NCBI GenBank assembly: GCA_963756025.1
Contig: CAVWMF010000007.1
Coordinates: 496,001 to 560,000 of the forward strand
Length of the DNA stretch: 64,000 bases
From: Bog-473 sp963756025
GTDB taxonomy: Bacteria; Actinomycetota; Acidimicrobiia; Acidimicrobiales; RAAP-2
Reading direction: 5' to 3'
A program made the translations under genes and the position numbers. The notes under the pieces are model-generated. The model had not been told where the DNA came from and did no database searches. It worked only from the letters and a program-made list of their open reading frames with translations. This document shows positions 1 through 12,471 of the stretch, in pieces; position 1 is the first letter of the stretch; each line of letters starts with the position of its first letter.

Positions 1-717
1 TAACTGCTCCCTGACGCCGGCTTCATGTTCAATCCGCTCCAGCTCTGCGTGCTCACCCCCGGCCAGAGCTGCCTTACCAAAGCCACGTCGCCACACAGGC
101 AACACGGTCTTGCGACGCGTGTCTTCGAGCTCGAAGGCCAGTGCTGCGTAGAGCGCGAAGGCGGCCAGTCCGATGCCCCACCAACCCGACACCTGTTCCC
201 AACCCGACCCGCCGACGTACTCGTAGATCCCGGTGAGAGCGAAGCGGGCGGCCGCCGCAAACAGGACGATGGCGGCCGCGACCTTGCCGAGCGCGGCGGC
301 GCAGGTCGGCACCAGCAGTCCGGCGGAGACGAAGAACAAGAGCAAGCCCAGCGTCTGGCTCCGCGCTCCGGGCGTTGTCGTCACAAGCAGCGTGCCAGTC
401 GCGAGCCATGTACCAGCGAGCAGACCCATACCGGTCCCGCCCACCGAGTCACGGGACAAAAAGCCGAATACGGAGGCTAAGAGCTCCAACGGGACCGCGA
501 AGGTCAGCACGACGATGGCGACCTGGTGGGATTCGTCTTGGGGCACCCAGGACAGCTGGAGACCTGAGAGGACGAGCGAGGCTGCGCCCAAGGCCGAGAA
601 GCCGAGCGGAATCGGGCTGCCCACCGGACGCAGCATGATTCTCGACATGGCCTCCACGCGGTGCCGTGCCCCAGTACTGTCCAGCTGATCGGTGAGATAG
701 GTCTGGTCGGGCATCAT
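1..717 (-). CDS. GPR1/FUN34/YaaH-type acetate/carboxylate transporter-like membrane protein (3' end outside window)
   Basis: The frame is open from the ATG at 717 to the window edge, giving 239 residues without a stop. The N-terminal part reads RPVGSPIPLGFSALGAAS and is followed by about six hydrophobic segments, with GFLSRDSVGGTGMGLLAGTW after the second. The P-L-G-F start and the overall pattern fit the YaaH/SatP family, whose members take up acetate or succinate through the membrane. Its ATG overlaps the TGA of the upstream enolase-superfamily gene (TGATG), so it is the last visible gene of the six-gene operon. Transport of a carboxylate product of that pathway is inference; the family call is moderate because the classic NPAPLGL motif is only approximated. 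Confidence 0.65.
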   Translation of the reverse strand, partial: MMPDQTYLTDQLDSTGARHRVEAMSRIMLRPVGSPIPLGFSALGAASLVLSGLQLSWVPQDESHQVAIVVLTFAVPLELLASVFGFLSRDSVGGTGMGLLAGTWLATGTLLVTTTPGARSQTLGLLLFFVSAGLLVPTCAAALGKVAAAIVLFAAAARFALTGIYEYVGGSGWEQVSGWWGIGLAAFALYAALAFELEDTRRKTVLPVWRRGFGKAALAGGEHAELERIEHEAGVREQL

Positions 718-1807
718 CAGATCACCCTGTAGCGAGCGGCGTCGGCGGCTCGCAGACACAGCCCGTGACCGGGCCGCGTCCGGTCGGGCGTCATCGTGCC
801 ACCGTCGGGAGGAAGCGTGCCTTCGAAGAGCATGGTCTCGATGCGATGATGGTCGTGGAAGTACTCGACGTGACGCAGATTGGGCACGGCCGCGGCGACC
901 GGGGCGTGGAGATTGGGGGCACAGTGCCCGGAGACCTCCAGGTGATGGGCTTGCGCTACCGCAGCGGTGCGCAACCAGACCGTGTAGCCGCCGCAGCGGG
1001 TGACGTCGGCTTGGAGGCAGTCGACGGCCCCCGCCTCGAGCATGCGGGCGAAATAGCCGAGGGTGTAGCCGTACTCCCCGGCCGCCACGTCACCGGCAAA
1101 GTCGTCGCGCACCTGGTTGAGTCCAGCCAAGTCGTCCGACGACACCGGTTCTTCGAACCAGCTCACTCCGAACTGCTCGGACATGGTACGCCCGAGGCGC
1201 AACGCCTGCTTGGCCGTATAGCCGCCGTTGGCATCGACATAGAGTTCAGCGTCGCCGATCACCTGACGGGCCAGGGCCACCCGGTGCAGGTCTCGCCCGG
1301 GGTTGGCGCCCCAGGACTCGCCAATCTTGATCTTTACCCGAGGAATGTTCCACTCCTCAACCCATCGGCTCAACTGGCCCCGGGTGGTGTCATCGTCGTA
1401 GGTGGTGAATCCCCCGCTCCCGTAGATCGGCACGGCGCTACGGGCCTGCCCGAACAGGTCACTCAGGGAAATATCGAGGGTGCGGGCTCTGAGGTCCCAC
1501 AGCGCGATGTCGACCGCCGAGATGGCGCAGGCCACGAGGCCCGGCCTTCCGAGATTCCGAACTGCCTTCGCCATCGCCTCCGCCGTGCGGGGCAGGTCAG
1601 CTCCCTCGCTTCCGACCACCACCGAAGTCAGCTGGTCTTCGATGACCCGAACGGCGCCGGTCCCGGCGTACGTCCAGCCGATGCCGGTCTGGTCGCCGTC
1701 GCTGACCTCGGCCACCACCATGGTGGTCTTATCCCAACTGATGGTTCCGTCGGCCTCGGCATCGTCGGTGGGGATGGCGTACGCGCTGGCCGTGAGCCGC
1801 GTGATGG

Positions 1808-1811
<4 letters not shown>
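717..1811 (-). CDS. Enolase-superfamily (mandelate racemase / muconate lactonizing type) enzyme
   Basis: 364 residues, a normal length for the family. The capping domain is N-terminal. The barrel carries the KxK base motif (VKIKIG, about residue 160), then the three metal-binding acids in YVDANGG (about 193), WFEEP (about 219) and AAGEYG (about 245), and a late SGHCAPNLHAP segment. These residues abstract the proton alpha to a carboxylate, so dehydration or epimerisation of a sugar acid is likely; the exact substrate cannot be read. The ATG at 1811 overlaps the stop of the GMC oxidoreductase gene (ATGA). Position after an oxidase and before a transporter fits dehydration of the aldonate formed by the oxidase. 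Confidence 0.85.
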
Positions 1812-3477
<1,666 letters not shown>

Positions 3478-3481
<4 letters not shown>

Positions 3482-4212
3482 TCGTCGCCGTCCTCGGGAG
3501 GCCTGCGGCCCTCTTGCCCGGGAAACTGGGCCTCATGAGCCCGTTTGGCCGACTCCCGGCGCTGTGCCCATGGAACCGGGTCCCTGGCGTCGTCCTCGGG
3601 ACGTTCCTGTCCCTCGCGGCGGTCGATGCCCATGTTCTTGTAGCCCCGGGGGTAGGCGGGACCCCCGAAACCCATCTCGTTCCAGGCCCACGGATGCGAG
3701 TAGAACGCGGTGCAGGCGTAGCGGGTCCACAGGCTCCACAGATGGCTGGCCTCGAAGCCGTGCCACTTCGAGGCATCTTGGACCGCTTGGACGAGCTGAC
3801 CCTGTTGGGACGCCGCCAAGTCGTGAAACTGTTGGCCGAAAACCGCATGGGCCTCCTCATCGAGGGCGGCCAGGCTCTGGCGCCAGGCTTCACCATCTTC
3901 GGGCATGTCCTCGTAGTGCCAGCCATCGGTCAGCCCGCCCAGCAACCGCTGGTCGATCAGCTCGGTGACCGGAACCTTCGGCTCATCGTGTTGGGCCAGC
4001 AACAGGTCGAGCAGGGCACGCACCGTCGGTTCCTCGGTAGCGTCAAAAAATGAGAGCTGAGGATCTGTGTCGAGTCGGGCTAGCACCACCCCGGCCGTCA
4101 CAAAATCCCAGCGACCCACTTCGCCCAGCACGTTGAAGTCACCGAAGCGACCCTTGTGGCCCGGGGTGACCGGATCGCCCTGCGGGGCCCCGCGACACGG
4201 GTGCTCGCTCAC
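3478..4212 (-). CDS. Gluconate 2-dehydrogenase subunit 3 family protein
   Basis: 244 residues. The diagnostic stretch is HPWAWNEMGFGGPAYPRGY (about residues 173-191), which matches the conserved end of the gluconate 2-dehydrogenase subunit 3 family. The protein partners the GMC flavoprotein encoded immediately downstream, with which it overlaps by 4 nt (ATGA). The first 20 residues do not form a clear twin-arginine or Sec signal, unlike many relatives, so export would have to be carried by another subunit. It overlaps the membrane-protein gene upstream by 4 nt, so all three are probably made in a fixed ratio. Confidence 0.85.
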
Positions 4213-4679
4213 CGTTCACCTTCGCGCCGTAACAGCGAGGCCAGGATCCCCATGCCACCGACCATCGCCGCCAGCAGCGGGGCAAACATGGGCGGACCCA
4301 TCTCGATGTTGTAGATGAGGTTGCTCCTACCTCCGGGCTTTTGCATGATGCCCCGCCAGTGCAGGTAGGTGCCTTGCATGCCATTGGCCACCACGACAGC
4401 CGAGGCCACAGGAAGGACGGTTTTGGCGGCCCGACGACTGAACACGGCCGCCACACCCGCTGGTGCCATGGACGGAACGATCACCACCGGCCACCACATC
4501 ATCTTGTTGCCAAAACTGGCCCCATCGTGCTCGGTGAAGATCTCGGCCGCCGTGACCAGCGCTCCGGCGGCGGCCAGACCGGCCAGGCTCCGTTCGAAGC
4601 GGCCCGTGCGGATGTCCATGACGACGCGCGCTGCCGTCCCACCCGAAGTGCCCTCGGCAGACTTCGATCGTCTGGCCAC
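4209..4679 (-). CDS. Small multi-spanning membrane protein of the dehydrogenase operon
   Basis: 156 residues from a GTG start at 4679 that lies 1 nt past the TGA of the TPP-enzyme gene. Hydrophobic segments occur at LAGLAAAGALVTAAEIF, MWWPVVIVPSMAPAGVAAVF, VLPVASAVVVANGMQG and PLLAAMVGGMGILASLL, suggesting four membrane spans. I do not recognise the family with certainty. Its place between the TPP enzyme and the dehydrogenase subunits makes it a candidate membrane anchor or quinone-linking subunit; that is inference from context only. Confidence 0.7.
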   Translation of the reverse strand: MARRSKSAEGTSGGTAARVVMDIRTGRFERSLAGLAAAGALVTAAEIFTEHDGASFGNKMMWWPVVIVPSMAPAGVAAVFSRRAAKTVLPVASAVVVANGMQGTYLHWRGIMQKPGGRSNLIYNIEMGPPMFAPLLAAMVGGMGILASLLRREGER

Positions 4680-4680
4680 C

Positions 4681-6506
4681 TCAGTTGCCCTTGGTGCCGG
4701 GCAGGAACTCTTGGGCCTTTTGACGGATCCCGGTTTTGAGGACCCCCCAGGCGTTCTCGTCGCCGCCGATCATGGCCTTGGCCATGTCGCGCATCTGCGC
4801 CAGGGTGGCATGGGGAGGGATGGGGGGCACATCGGGATCCGTGTAGACGTCGAGCACGGTGGGACGGTCCGCCGAGAGTGCCCGCTCCCAGGCGGGGGCG
4901 ATCTCTTCAGGAGCGTGTACTTCGATCGCCCCCAAGCCGAGGCTGCCGGCAAAGGCAGCGTAGGAGACATCGGGAAGCTCCTGTGAGGCGGCGAATTTCG
5001 GCACGCCGACCATGGCCCGCATCTCCCAGGTCACCTGATTGAGGTCGTTGTTGTGCAGCACGGCCACGATGAGGCGGGGGTCCGCCCACTCCTTCCAGTA
5101 CCGCTTGATGGTGATGAGCTCGGCCATGCCGTTCATCTGCATGGCGCCGTCGCCCACCAGCGCAATCGCCGGGCGATCGGGATGGGCGAACTTGGCTCCG
5201 ATGACATAGGGCACCCCGGGCCCCATGGTGGCGAGAGTTCCCGAGAGCGAGCCCCGCTGCTCTCCGGTGAATTTCAGGTGGCGGGCGTACCAGTTAGCGG
5301 CAGAACCGGAATCGGCGGCCACGCTGGCGTTGGCGGGCAGGCGCGCTGACAACTCCCAGACCAGGCGCTGCGGATTGACGAATCCCTCGCGGTCGCTGTC
5401 GGTCATGGCCTGGCGTTCAACGGTCTCCCACCAGTCGGCCACGTTCTCTTGGACTGTCTTGCGCCATGAGCGGTCCGACTTACGCTCGAGGAGGGGCAAC
5501 AATGCTCGGAGTGCGGACGCGGCGTCGGCAACCAGATTCAGCTCGTAGGGATAGCGCATGCCAATGAAGCAGCCGTCGATGTCGATCTGGATGGCCCGTA
5601 CACCTTCGAGGGGCGGCATGAACTGGGTGTAGGGGAAGTTAGAGCCCACGGTGAGCAGGGTGTCGCAGCCCATCATCAATTCGTAACTCGGCCGCGTACC
5701 GAGGAGTCCGAGCGAGCCGGTCACCCACTGGAGTTCGTCGGAAAGGACGTCTTTGCCTAGGAGGGCCTTGGCCACGCCGGCCCCCAGGATGTCAGCCACT
5801 TGGGTGATCTCCTCCCGAGCACCGCGGGCTCCCTGGCCGACCAAAATGGCGACTTTGGACCCGACGTTGAGGATGTCAGCCGCCTGGCGGATGGCTCCGT
5901 CGTCGGGTGCGGTGGTGGGCCAGCTGATCCCCAGACTGGAGGGGACCATCTTGAAGGCGTGCTCGGGCGGCTCGTAGTCGAGTTCTTGAACGTCGTAGGG
6001 AATGATGATGCAGGTCGGGGAGTGGGTTGACAGAGCGGTGCGGATAGCCCGGTCGATGAGGTTGGGCAGCTGTTGGGGGACCATGAGCGTCTCGACATAC
6101 TGATGGCACACGTCCTTGAAGAGGGAAGCAAGGTCGACCTCTTGTTGGTAGGAGCCTCCCATCGCGGAGCGGTCGGTCTGCCCGACGATGGCCAGCAGCG
6201 GCACGTGGTCCAGCTTGGCGTCATAGAGGCCGTTTAGTAGATGGATGGCTCCGGGCCCCGACGTGGCCATGCATACACCGAGGTTGCCCGAGTACTTGGC
6301 GTAACCGACCGCCTCGAAGGCGGCCATCTCCTCATGACGGGCCTGGACGAATGCGGCGCGGAGTCGGCCATGACCCACGCCCCGAGTATCCCGTTGATGC
6401 CGTCTCCGGGATAGGCGAACACTTTATCGACGCCCCATTCCTGGAGTCGCTCTAACAGATAACCTGCCACGCTCTGGCTCACTGACTCCTCCGTTCTCTT
6501 GGGCAT
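4681..6506 (-). pseudogene. TPP-dependent pyruvate-oxidase/acetolactate-synthase-like enzyme, frame broken near codon 45
   Basis: A 565-residue open frame (to about 6378) carries nearly the whole enzyme: the PYR-domain glutamate in FVQARHEEMAAF, a central nucleotide-binding-like domain, and the TPP motif GDGAMQMNGMAEL ending in NNDLNQ in the C-terminal PP domain. The missing N-terminus, MPKRTEESVSQSVAGYLLER through GDGINGILGA, is in another frame and starts at the ATG at 6506. The two join only with a one-base shift near 6370-6385. The family (YdaP/PoxB-like) decarboxylates pyruvate or a related 2-oxoacid. First gene of the coupled operon; the downstream GTG follows 1 nt after its stop. Sequencing indel or true lesion cannot be told apart here. 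Confidence 0.8.
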
Positions 6507-6728
6507 CTCGACGTTCACGTCGCTACGAGCGACACAACTTCCGAACGGCGCACAATCCCCTTCCCAGTACCCCCGCACCGTCGGATTAATCCGACTTCTT
6601 CGCCCTCGCACCTAGACATGCGTATCTGTACCCAATAGGCTTTTATCCAGTCCGATGGCCTCTCAAACAGCGCGGAGGCCAGCAGAAAGCGAGCGCATGT
6701 TCGCCGAGCTTAGAGGTGACGCTCTTCG

Positions 6729-8789
6729 GTGACTGACACGGTGAGTGATGTACGTGCTCCTACCCATGGCGATCCCGCTCTGGGGGGCCAGCAGCACTGG
6801 CCGCCTGACGGAGGCGACCACGGCCGGGGTGGAGTTCACGCCGACGGGCACGAGGATCATGGCCCGACCGGGATCCTCAAGTGGTTGACCTCCACGGACC
6901 ACAAGGTGATCGGTGTCAGCTACATGATCACGTCGCTGGTCATGTTCTATTTCGCCGGGATCATGGCGCTGTTCATCCGCCTCCAGCTGACGTCGCCGCA
7001 CTCGTCCCTGCTCACGTTCGCGCAGTACAACGAGCTGTTCACGATGCACGGCAGCTTGATGCTCTACCTGTTCGCCGGACCGTTCGCCTTCGGTGGCCTG
7101 GCCAATTACATCGTGCCGCTGCAGATCGGCGCGCCCGACATGGCCTTCCCCCGGCTCAACGCCCTGAGCTACTGGCTCTACCTCACCGGCTCGATCACCA
7201 TGCTGTTGGGTTTCCTCGTCGCCGGTGGGGCGGCCAGCTTCGGCTGGGTTTCCTATGCCCCGCTCTCGAACGCCACCAACTCACCGGGCACAGGCAGCGA
7301 CCTGTGGATCATGGCCCTGGTCCTGACCGGGTTCTCGGCCATCTTCACCGGCGTCAACCTGGTCGCCACCATTTTCTATCTCCGCGCCCCGGGCATGACG
7401 ATGTTCCGCATGCCGATTTTCACCTGGAACATGCTCGTGACCGCTCTTTTGATTCTCATCGCCTTCCCGATCCTCACGAGCGCTCTTGTCATGCTGTTCT
7501 GCGACCGGCACTTCGGCACCCACATCTTCACGGTCACCGGCTGCCATCTGGTCAATGGTGCCCCTACCAGCACATGCGGTTCGCCCCTGTTGTGGCAGAA
7601 CCTCTTCTGGTTCTTCGGCCATCCCGAGGTCTACATCCTCGCCCTGCCATACTTCGGCATCGTCACCGAGATCTATCCGGTCTTTTCCCGAAGGCCGGTC
7701 TTCGGTTACAAAGGGATGGTCTTCGCCACCATGAGCATCGCCGCCCTCTCCACCGGCGTGTGGGCGCACCACATGTTCACGACGGGGGCCGTGCTCTTGC
7801 CCTTCTTCTCGTTCCTGAGCCTGCTCATCGCCGTCCCGACCGGGATCAAGTTCTTCAACTGGATCGGCACGATGTGGCATGGGCAGATTCAATTCACCAC
7901 CGCCATGATGTTCGCCATCGGATTTCTGTTCGTCTTCTTGGTCGGTGGGGTGACGGGGGTCATGCTGGCATCGCCGCCAATCGACTTCGCTACCCACGAC
8001 ACCTACTTTGTGGTGGCCCATTTCCACAACGTGCTCGTCGGTACAGCCGTATTCGCTGGGTTCGCCGGCATCTACTACTGGTATCCCAAGATGTTCGGTC
8101 GCATGCTTGACGAAAGACTTGGGAAGTGGCACTTTTGGCTATTGTTTGTTGGATTCTGGGTTACGTTCATCCCGCAATATGTCGTCGGCCTCAAAGGCAT
8201 GCCACGAAGGGTGGCCAGCTATCCGTCAAGTGTCGGTTGGCAGAGCTGGAATGACGCCTCAACTGTAGGAGCCTTCATTATCGGCTTCTCATTTATCTTC
8301 CTCTTGGCCAACTTCTTCCTCTCGTGGAGAAATCCGGTTCCGGCTGGCAACAACCCTTGGGACGCACACACACTCGAGTGGTTCACCTCGTCACCGCCGC
8401 CGCACCACAACTACACGCATCTCCCGCCGATACGCTCCGAACGTCCCACGTGGGACTTCAACCATCCCGATGTCCGCACCGTCCCTCACGGGCGGGCATG
8501 CCCGGGCTGCAAAGGTTCGCAATTTCCCTCCTCCGGAATAGCGGCCGCCCGGGATGATCGGTCGCTCCTTCTCGAAGGGGCGCGGCGTGTCGCTATCTTC
8601 GCATTTGCGCGGGAGAGAACTGTGGATCGGGCGGCTATGAGCGGTTGGTCGTTCCGGTCAGCCTGGGATGTTCCCCGAGAAGCCCACACAAGTCGCAAAG
8701 GAGTCACCGGTGAGCGACCACAATGGCTCCGATCTATTCATTCGCGCATCTCTTTGAGCGTCACGTCGCGAGCCATGCGTAGTGGCTAG
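6729..8789 (+). CDS. ctaD: Cytochrome c oxidase subunit I (aa3 type), orphan copy with anomalous C-terminal tail
   Basis: GTG start at 6729 preceded by GAGGTG. The first ~575 residues are a clear heme-copper oxidase subunit I: MHGSLMLY with the first heme a histidine, GHPEVYILALP with CuB His-Tyr ligands, AHHMF with two CuB histidines, and THDTYFVVAHFHN with the heme a3 and second heme a ligands. It reduces oxygen to water and pumps protons in the cytoplasmic membrane. Family members end soon after the SPPPHHN..LPPIRSERP segment; here about 100 further residues of low-complexity, arginine-rich sequence follow with no recognisable domain. From about 8110 base composition also falls. No subunit II, III or assembly gene is nearby, so this is an isolated copy. 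Confidence 0.9.
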   Translation: MTDTVSDVRAPTHGDPALGGQQHWPPDGGDHGRGGVHADGHEDHGPTGILKWLTSTDHKVIGVSYMITSLVMFYFAGIMALFIRLQLTSPHSSLLTFAQYNELFTMHGSLMLYLFAGPFAFGGLANYIVPLQIGAPDMAFPRLNALSYWLYLTGSITMLLGFLVAGGAASFGWVSYAPLSNATNSPGTGSDLWIMALVLTGFSAIFTGVNLVATIFYLRAPGMTMFRMPIFTWNMLVTALLILIAFPILTSALVMLFCDRHFGTHIFTVTGCHLVNGAPTSTCGSPLLWQNLFWFFGHPEVYILALPYFGIVTEIYPVFSRRPVFGYKGMVFATMSIAALSTGVWAHHMFTTGAVLLPFFSFLSLLIAVPTGIKFFNWIGTMWHGQIQFTTAMMFAIGFLFVFLVGGVTGVMLASPPIDFATHDTYFVVAHFHNVLVGTAVFAGFAGIYYWYPKMFGRMLDERLGKWHFWLLFVGFWVTFIPQYVVGLKGMPRRVASYPSSVGWQSWNDASTVGAFIIGFSFIFLLANFFLSWRNPVPAGNNPWDAHTLEWFTSSPPPHHNYTHLPPIRSERPTWDFNHPDVRTVPHGRACPGCKGSQFPSSGIAAARDDRSLLLEGARRVAIFAFARERTVDRAAMSGWSFRSAWDVPREAHTSRKGVTGERPQWLRSIHSRISLSVTSRAMRSG

Positions 8790-10594
8790 AGCGACCACTG
8801 AACGAGGAGGATCGCCAGGTCGTCAATTCCGACCCTCGGAGCTGCCAGTGTGCTCAAAATGACATCCGCCAGCGACTCAGGATCGCCAACCCGATGGAGG
8901 TCCATCAAGGTGGCTAGCATTCGTATGCGGCCGTCAGCGCCAATCCGTGCTTCGTCGATCAGGCCATCGGTGAAGAGCGCCAGACTTCCCCAGGCCGGAA
9001 GCGAACGTCGCTCTGTGAAATAGTCGGCTTTCCCGACTCCTAAAAGCTGACCCGGCGAGACACCCAGCGGTGCTGATGGCGTGTCTTCACAGCCCAAGAG
9101 CGGCACTGGGTGTCCTGCGGAGGCCATCTCGATGGTACGCGTCGCTGTGTCCAGAATTGCAAGAAAGGTGGTGGCTAGCCGGTCGTGAGATTGGCCGAGA
9201 ACATATCGGTTAACGAGGAGAGAATCTCGCCGGGATTTTGCGTGATCATCAGATACGCCCGAAGGGCACTTCGTAGCTCGCCCATTACTGTGGCTGCCGT
9301 CATATCGTGCCCTTCGATATCGCCGATCACCAAAGCCAATCGACTTCCCTCTAGTCCAACGACGTCATAGAAATCCCCTCCGACTTCTGCCCCCTTGCCG
9401 GCAGCGACGTAGCGGGCGGCGATATGGACACCCGGTAGCTGGCCGAGACGATGGGGTAGCAAGCTTCGCTGCAGAAGATGAGAGATCCTCGACTCCTCTT
9501 CGAGGGTGCGTTCTCGCGCGATAACGGAGCTGACCTGGGATGCCAACATCTCGGCTAATGCCAGTTCTTCCTCTCCGAAATGGCGATTCGAACCAGCTGT
9601 AAGCACTGTCAGTGCGCCAATGGCTTCATCTGCAACCAGGAGCGGCACCGATACGAAGGATTCGACGTTCAAGCTACGAGTTAGTTCGAGGTGTGCATCG
9701 CATCGGGTGGTTCGACGCAAGAATGTGTCGGCCACCTTTGTCGACCACTGCGACCGTCTGGTCCGTATGGCGCGGGCGGCGGGATGCGACCCTTGGGCGT
9801 CAGGGCTGTACTGAGCAAGCTCATTCGTCTCTGCCTGACGTCCAGGGTCGACGTGCACCGCGGCGAGCCGTTCCAACGTGCCGGTCGAATGCAGCACGTC
9901 AATCAGGCAGATGTCCCCAAGCGTGGATAGGGCGACCGTGGCCAGGCGCTGAACCGAATCTTGGAAATTACGTGCCCCCGCGAGTGCCCGGTTCGCGCGC
10001 AGGAGGAATTCTTGATGCCGATGTGATCGCTCCAGCTGCCGCAAGAGATCTGCTCTCTGTGCTTCCATTTCGAGTCGTTCGAGGAAATCGCCCAACTTTC
10101 GCGCCAATTTCAGCTACGGCAGCATTGAGTGGCGCGTCAGGTTGACGGTGAAAATGAGTGAAGAGCTCGATCACTCCCACCAGGCGTCCTCGAGAGCGCA
10201 AAGGAAAGAGGAACGCCGTGCGTAAACCGTCGGCCACAATGGCGTCATATCGGCGAAGATGCGAGGCGTGTGAGAGGTCGGGGTGCCAAATCGCTTCGTC
10301 AGAGCCGACTACCCAGCCCGCAAGACCCTCTCCGGCGCTGACGCACATTCCGCTGGATGCGACGAACATCGCATCGCAGTCTCCTTCCCTCTTTCGCCAG
10401 AGGTGTTCGCAAAACAACATCTCGCTCGCCTCATCCCAGCGCCATGCCGTGGCCAGTTCGAAGTCCATACTGGTTGCGAGGACGCAGAGCAGCTGGGGCA
10501 CTATGAATGAGATCGTTCCCGAAGCCCCGGCCAAAAAGGCGACAAGGTCGTCAGATATTCGCTGATAGCGCTCTATGTCAATCTGATCATTCAT
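8786..10594 (-). pseudogene. GAF-GAF-PP2C (RsbU/SpoIIE-type) serine phosphatase, broken by two frameshifts
   Basis: Three frames read end to end give one ~600-residue protein. 10594 to about 10105 encodes a first GAF domain (GLRTAFLFPLRSRGRLVGVI). From about 10105 to 9213 a second frame gives a coiled linker, a second GAF domain (VPLLVADEAIGALTVLT) and the start of the PP2C domain with the metal motif GGDFYDVV. After about 9213 a third frame continues with LNRYVLGQSHDRLATTF, AGHPVPLL, LFTDGLIDEA and GIDDLAILL. Such proteins dephosphorylate anti-sigma-factor antagonists. The metal motif normally GDV.GHG reads GDIEGHD. One-base corrections restore both joints. The 3' end overlaps the tail of ctaD by 4 nt on the other strand. 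Confidence 0.8.
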
Positions 10595-10718
10595 GTCGAC
10601 CTATTCAAGGGTGTCGCGGACCAGAGCGGGGAACGGTCTCGCTTCGGCCCAGTCCACCCACGATGACCCCGATGGCCCCACTCTCACCAGCTTTGAACTG
10701 CATCGGGCGTTTCACGAC

Positions 10719-10937
10719 TTAGGGCAGACGGCTCTCGCCAACTGGTCCAGAATGGTTCACCTTGACGGTGGAGGGACAAAAGTCGACGCCATCGCCACAG
10801 GTCCAGCCTTGACTAAGCGCAAAGGCTCGAACCCGGGTCCCAAGCGACTCCCGTCCGCCGTCATCTATCGGCTCCATGGGCATACTCATTTGCCGTCCAC
10901 ATTCGTCGCATGTAATCACGTTTCCAGCGATTGACAT
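10719..10937 (-). CDS. Small zinc-finger-like protein, 72 aa
   Basis: The frame encodes a CxxC pair early (VITCDECGRQM) and a second cysteine set late (GWTCGDGVDFCP), separated by an acidic and arginine-containing stretch. The pattern CDxCG...GW.C..G.D.CP resembles small actinobacterial and phage proteins with a treble-clef-like zinc site, although the last expected cysteine is replaced by serine (FCPST). No strong ribosome binding site precedes the ATG at 10937. It stands alone between the phosphatase and the repeat protein. Function unknown. Confidence 0.5.
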   Translation of the reverse strand: MSIAGNVITCDECGRQMSMPMEPIDDGGRESLGTRVRAFALSQGWTCGDGVDFCPSTVKVNHSGPVGESRLP

Positions 10938-11381
10938 GCCTATCGCCTAGCCACAACGAGTGCCGCTGATCGGCCTAGTCGGAGCAATGTAGGACCTTTC
11001 GGGGGGACCTCGACGAGTGCCCCCAAGCGTCCACATAATGCGGAGCTGCCTTCGGCTGGCTGAGCGAGGAACGGGAGGACCCGCGCGACGGCTTCCGGCT
11101 GCGGCCCTTGGATACCCAGACGGGAACCCTCGCACTCGCGGTCCCCAAACTGCACGGGGGGAATGATCAGCGAATTCGCTCCAGGACTGGGATCGGCACA
11201 AACTCCTCGAGCAGGTCCCGCGAGTCCAACATTGCCCATGGCACAGCTGAACAGGGAGGTTCGAGGCATTCCCCTAGCCGAGGGGCTGATCCATACAAGA
11301 TGCCTAAGTTGCCGACGACGATCGTCGCATCTGCCTTCCGCCAACACAGACATTGTGCTCACGCCGCCCGATACAAAACGA
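10938..11381. other. Gap without a supported gene
   Basis: Open frames exist on both strands but none shows a domain, a ribosome binding site or actinobacterial codon bias that I can defend. I see no tRNA or clear terminator here. Confidence 0.4.
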
Positions 11382-12471
11382 TTACGCGCCAGCGAACTCG
11401 GCCACGCTGTAAATGGAGGAGGGAATCCCTGGGACTGAGCCGTGGAACGGGGCGTCACCGAAGCTGAAGACTCCGCCGTTGAGCGAGGTGAGCCAGTACC
11501 CACCCCCATTTGGAGTGCGCACGAGGGCCGAGATCGTGGAGAGCGGGATGCTCAGTCCGACCGTCGAAGGAGGGGTATACCCAACGACCGTTATCTCCGG
11601 CGTCGAGATGCCTTGAGAGGAGAGCGACCCATACTGGCCGGCGTCTCCGAAGGTGTAGACGGTGCCGTCGGTCGTGGCCATCCAATAGCCATGACCATCC
11701 GCGGTGGCGGCGAATCCGGTCACGGGGATAGTCGCCTGATGTCCACTCACGACATCGTGGCTCGAGATCTTGGCCGACGAGCTCAGCACGCCCGGGAGGG
11801 AACCGTAGAAGCCGGCATCACCGAAGGTGTAGACGTCGCCGACCGAGTCCACGATCCAGTACCCGTGGGCATCGGGGGTCGGGGCCAAGAAGACATCCCG
11901 TGAAGAGGCGTAGGCGTGAAAGGCCACCGAGTCCGCCACCCGGGCCGGATTGGGGCTGATATTGACGCCCGGGAGGGAGCCGTAGAAGCCGGCGTCGCCG
12001 AAGGTGAAGACCCCACCGTCGGTGCCGACAATCCAATAGCCGTGACCGTCAGGGGTCGCCACAATGCTGGTCATGGGGTTGGGGGCCGCCCGGCCGAGGA
12101 CGCCGGGCAGCGATCCGTAGAACGCGGCGTCACCGAATGAGAACACCCCGCCGTCGGCACCGAGGAGCCAGTATCCGTGCCCGTCAGCGGTCGCGGCAAT
12201 CCCGACGATGTCGTGCACACTGATGTGCTCGCCCGGAAGAGAACCGTAGAACCCGGCGTTCCCGAAGGAAAAGACGCCTCCGTCGAGGCCCACGAGCCAA
12301 TACCCTCCGCCATCAGGCGTAGCCGCCATCGCGACCGACGCCAGGTACGGCGTGGCGATGGGGACCGATGATGGTGTCGCTGCGGAGGCGGAGCCCCCGC
12401 TCATGAGCGGCAGCAACGCCAGCACCCAATAGGACGGCCACTGCACTACCAACACGTCGCCATATCTTCAC
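11382..12471 (-). CDS. Secreted repeat protein of the GYWLV..DGGVFSFGDA.FYGS family
   Basis: Six degenerate repeats of roughly 45-60 residues are visible, each with GYW(L/I/M) followed by DGGV(F/Y)(S/T)FGDA and YGS. I infer a beta-propeller-like secreted or surface protein. A perfect ribosome binding site (AAAGGAG) precedes the GTG at 12471, and this start gives a signal peptide beginning VKIWRRVGSAVAVLL. That frame then has to slip by one base near 12420 to reach LALLPLMSGGSASA and the repeats, which are otherwise opened only by a GTG at 12455 with no ribosome binding site. So either the shorter start is used or the signal peptide carries a frameshift. Related loci lie at 20.1-20.5, 58.2-58.6 and 58.8-60.7 kb. 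Confidence 0.75.

Noticed and set aside
10940..11509. Minus-strand frames of 84-189 codons between the small zinc protein and the repeat protein.
   Set aside because: Composition and lack of motifs suggest chance frames; they also run into the end of the real repeat gene.
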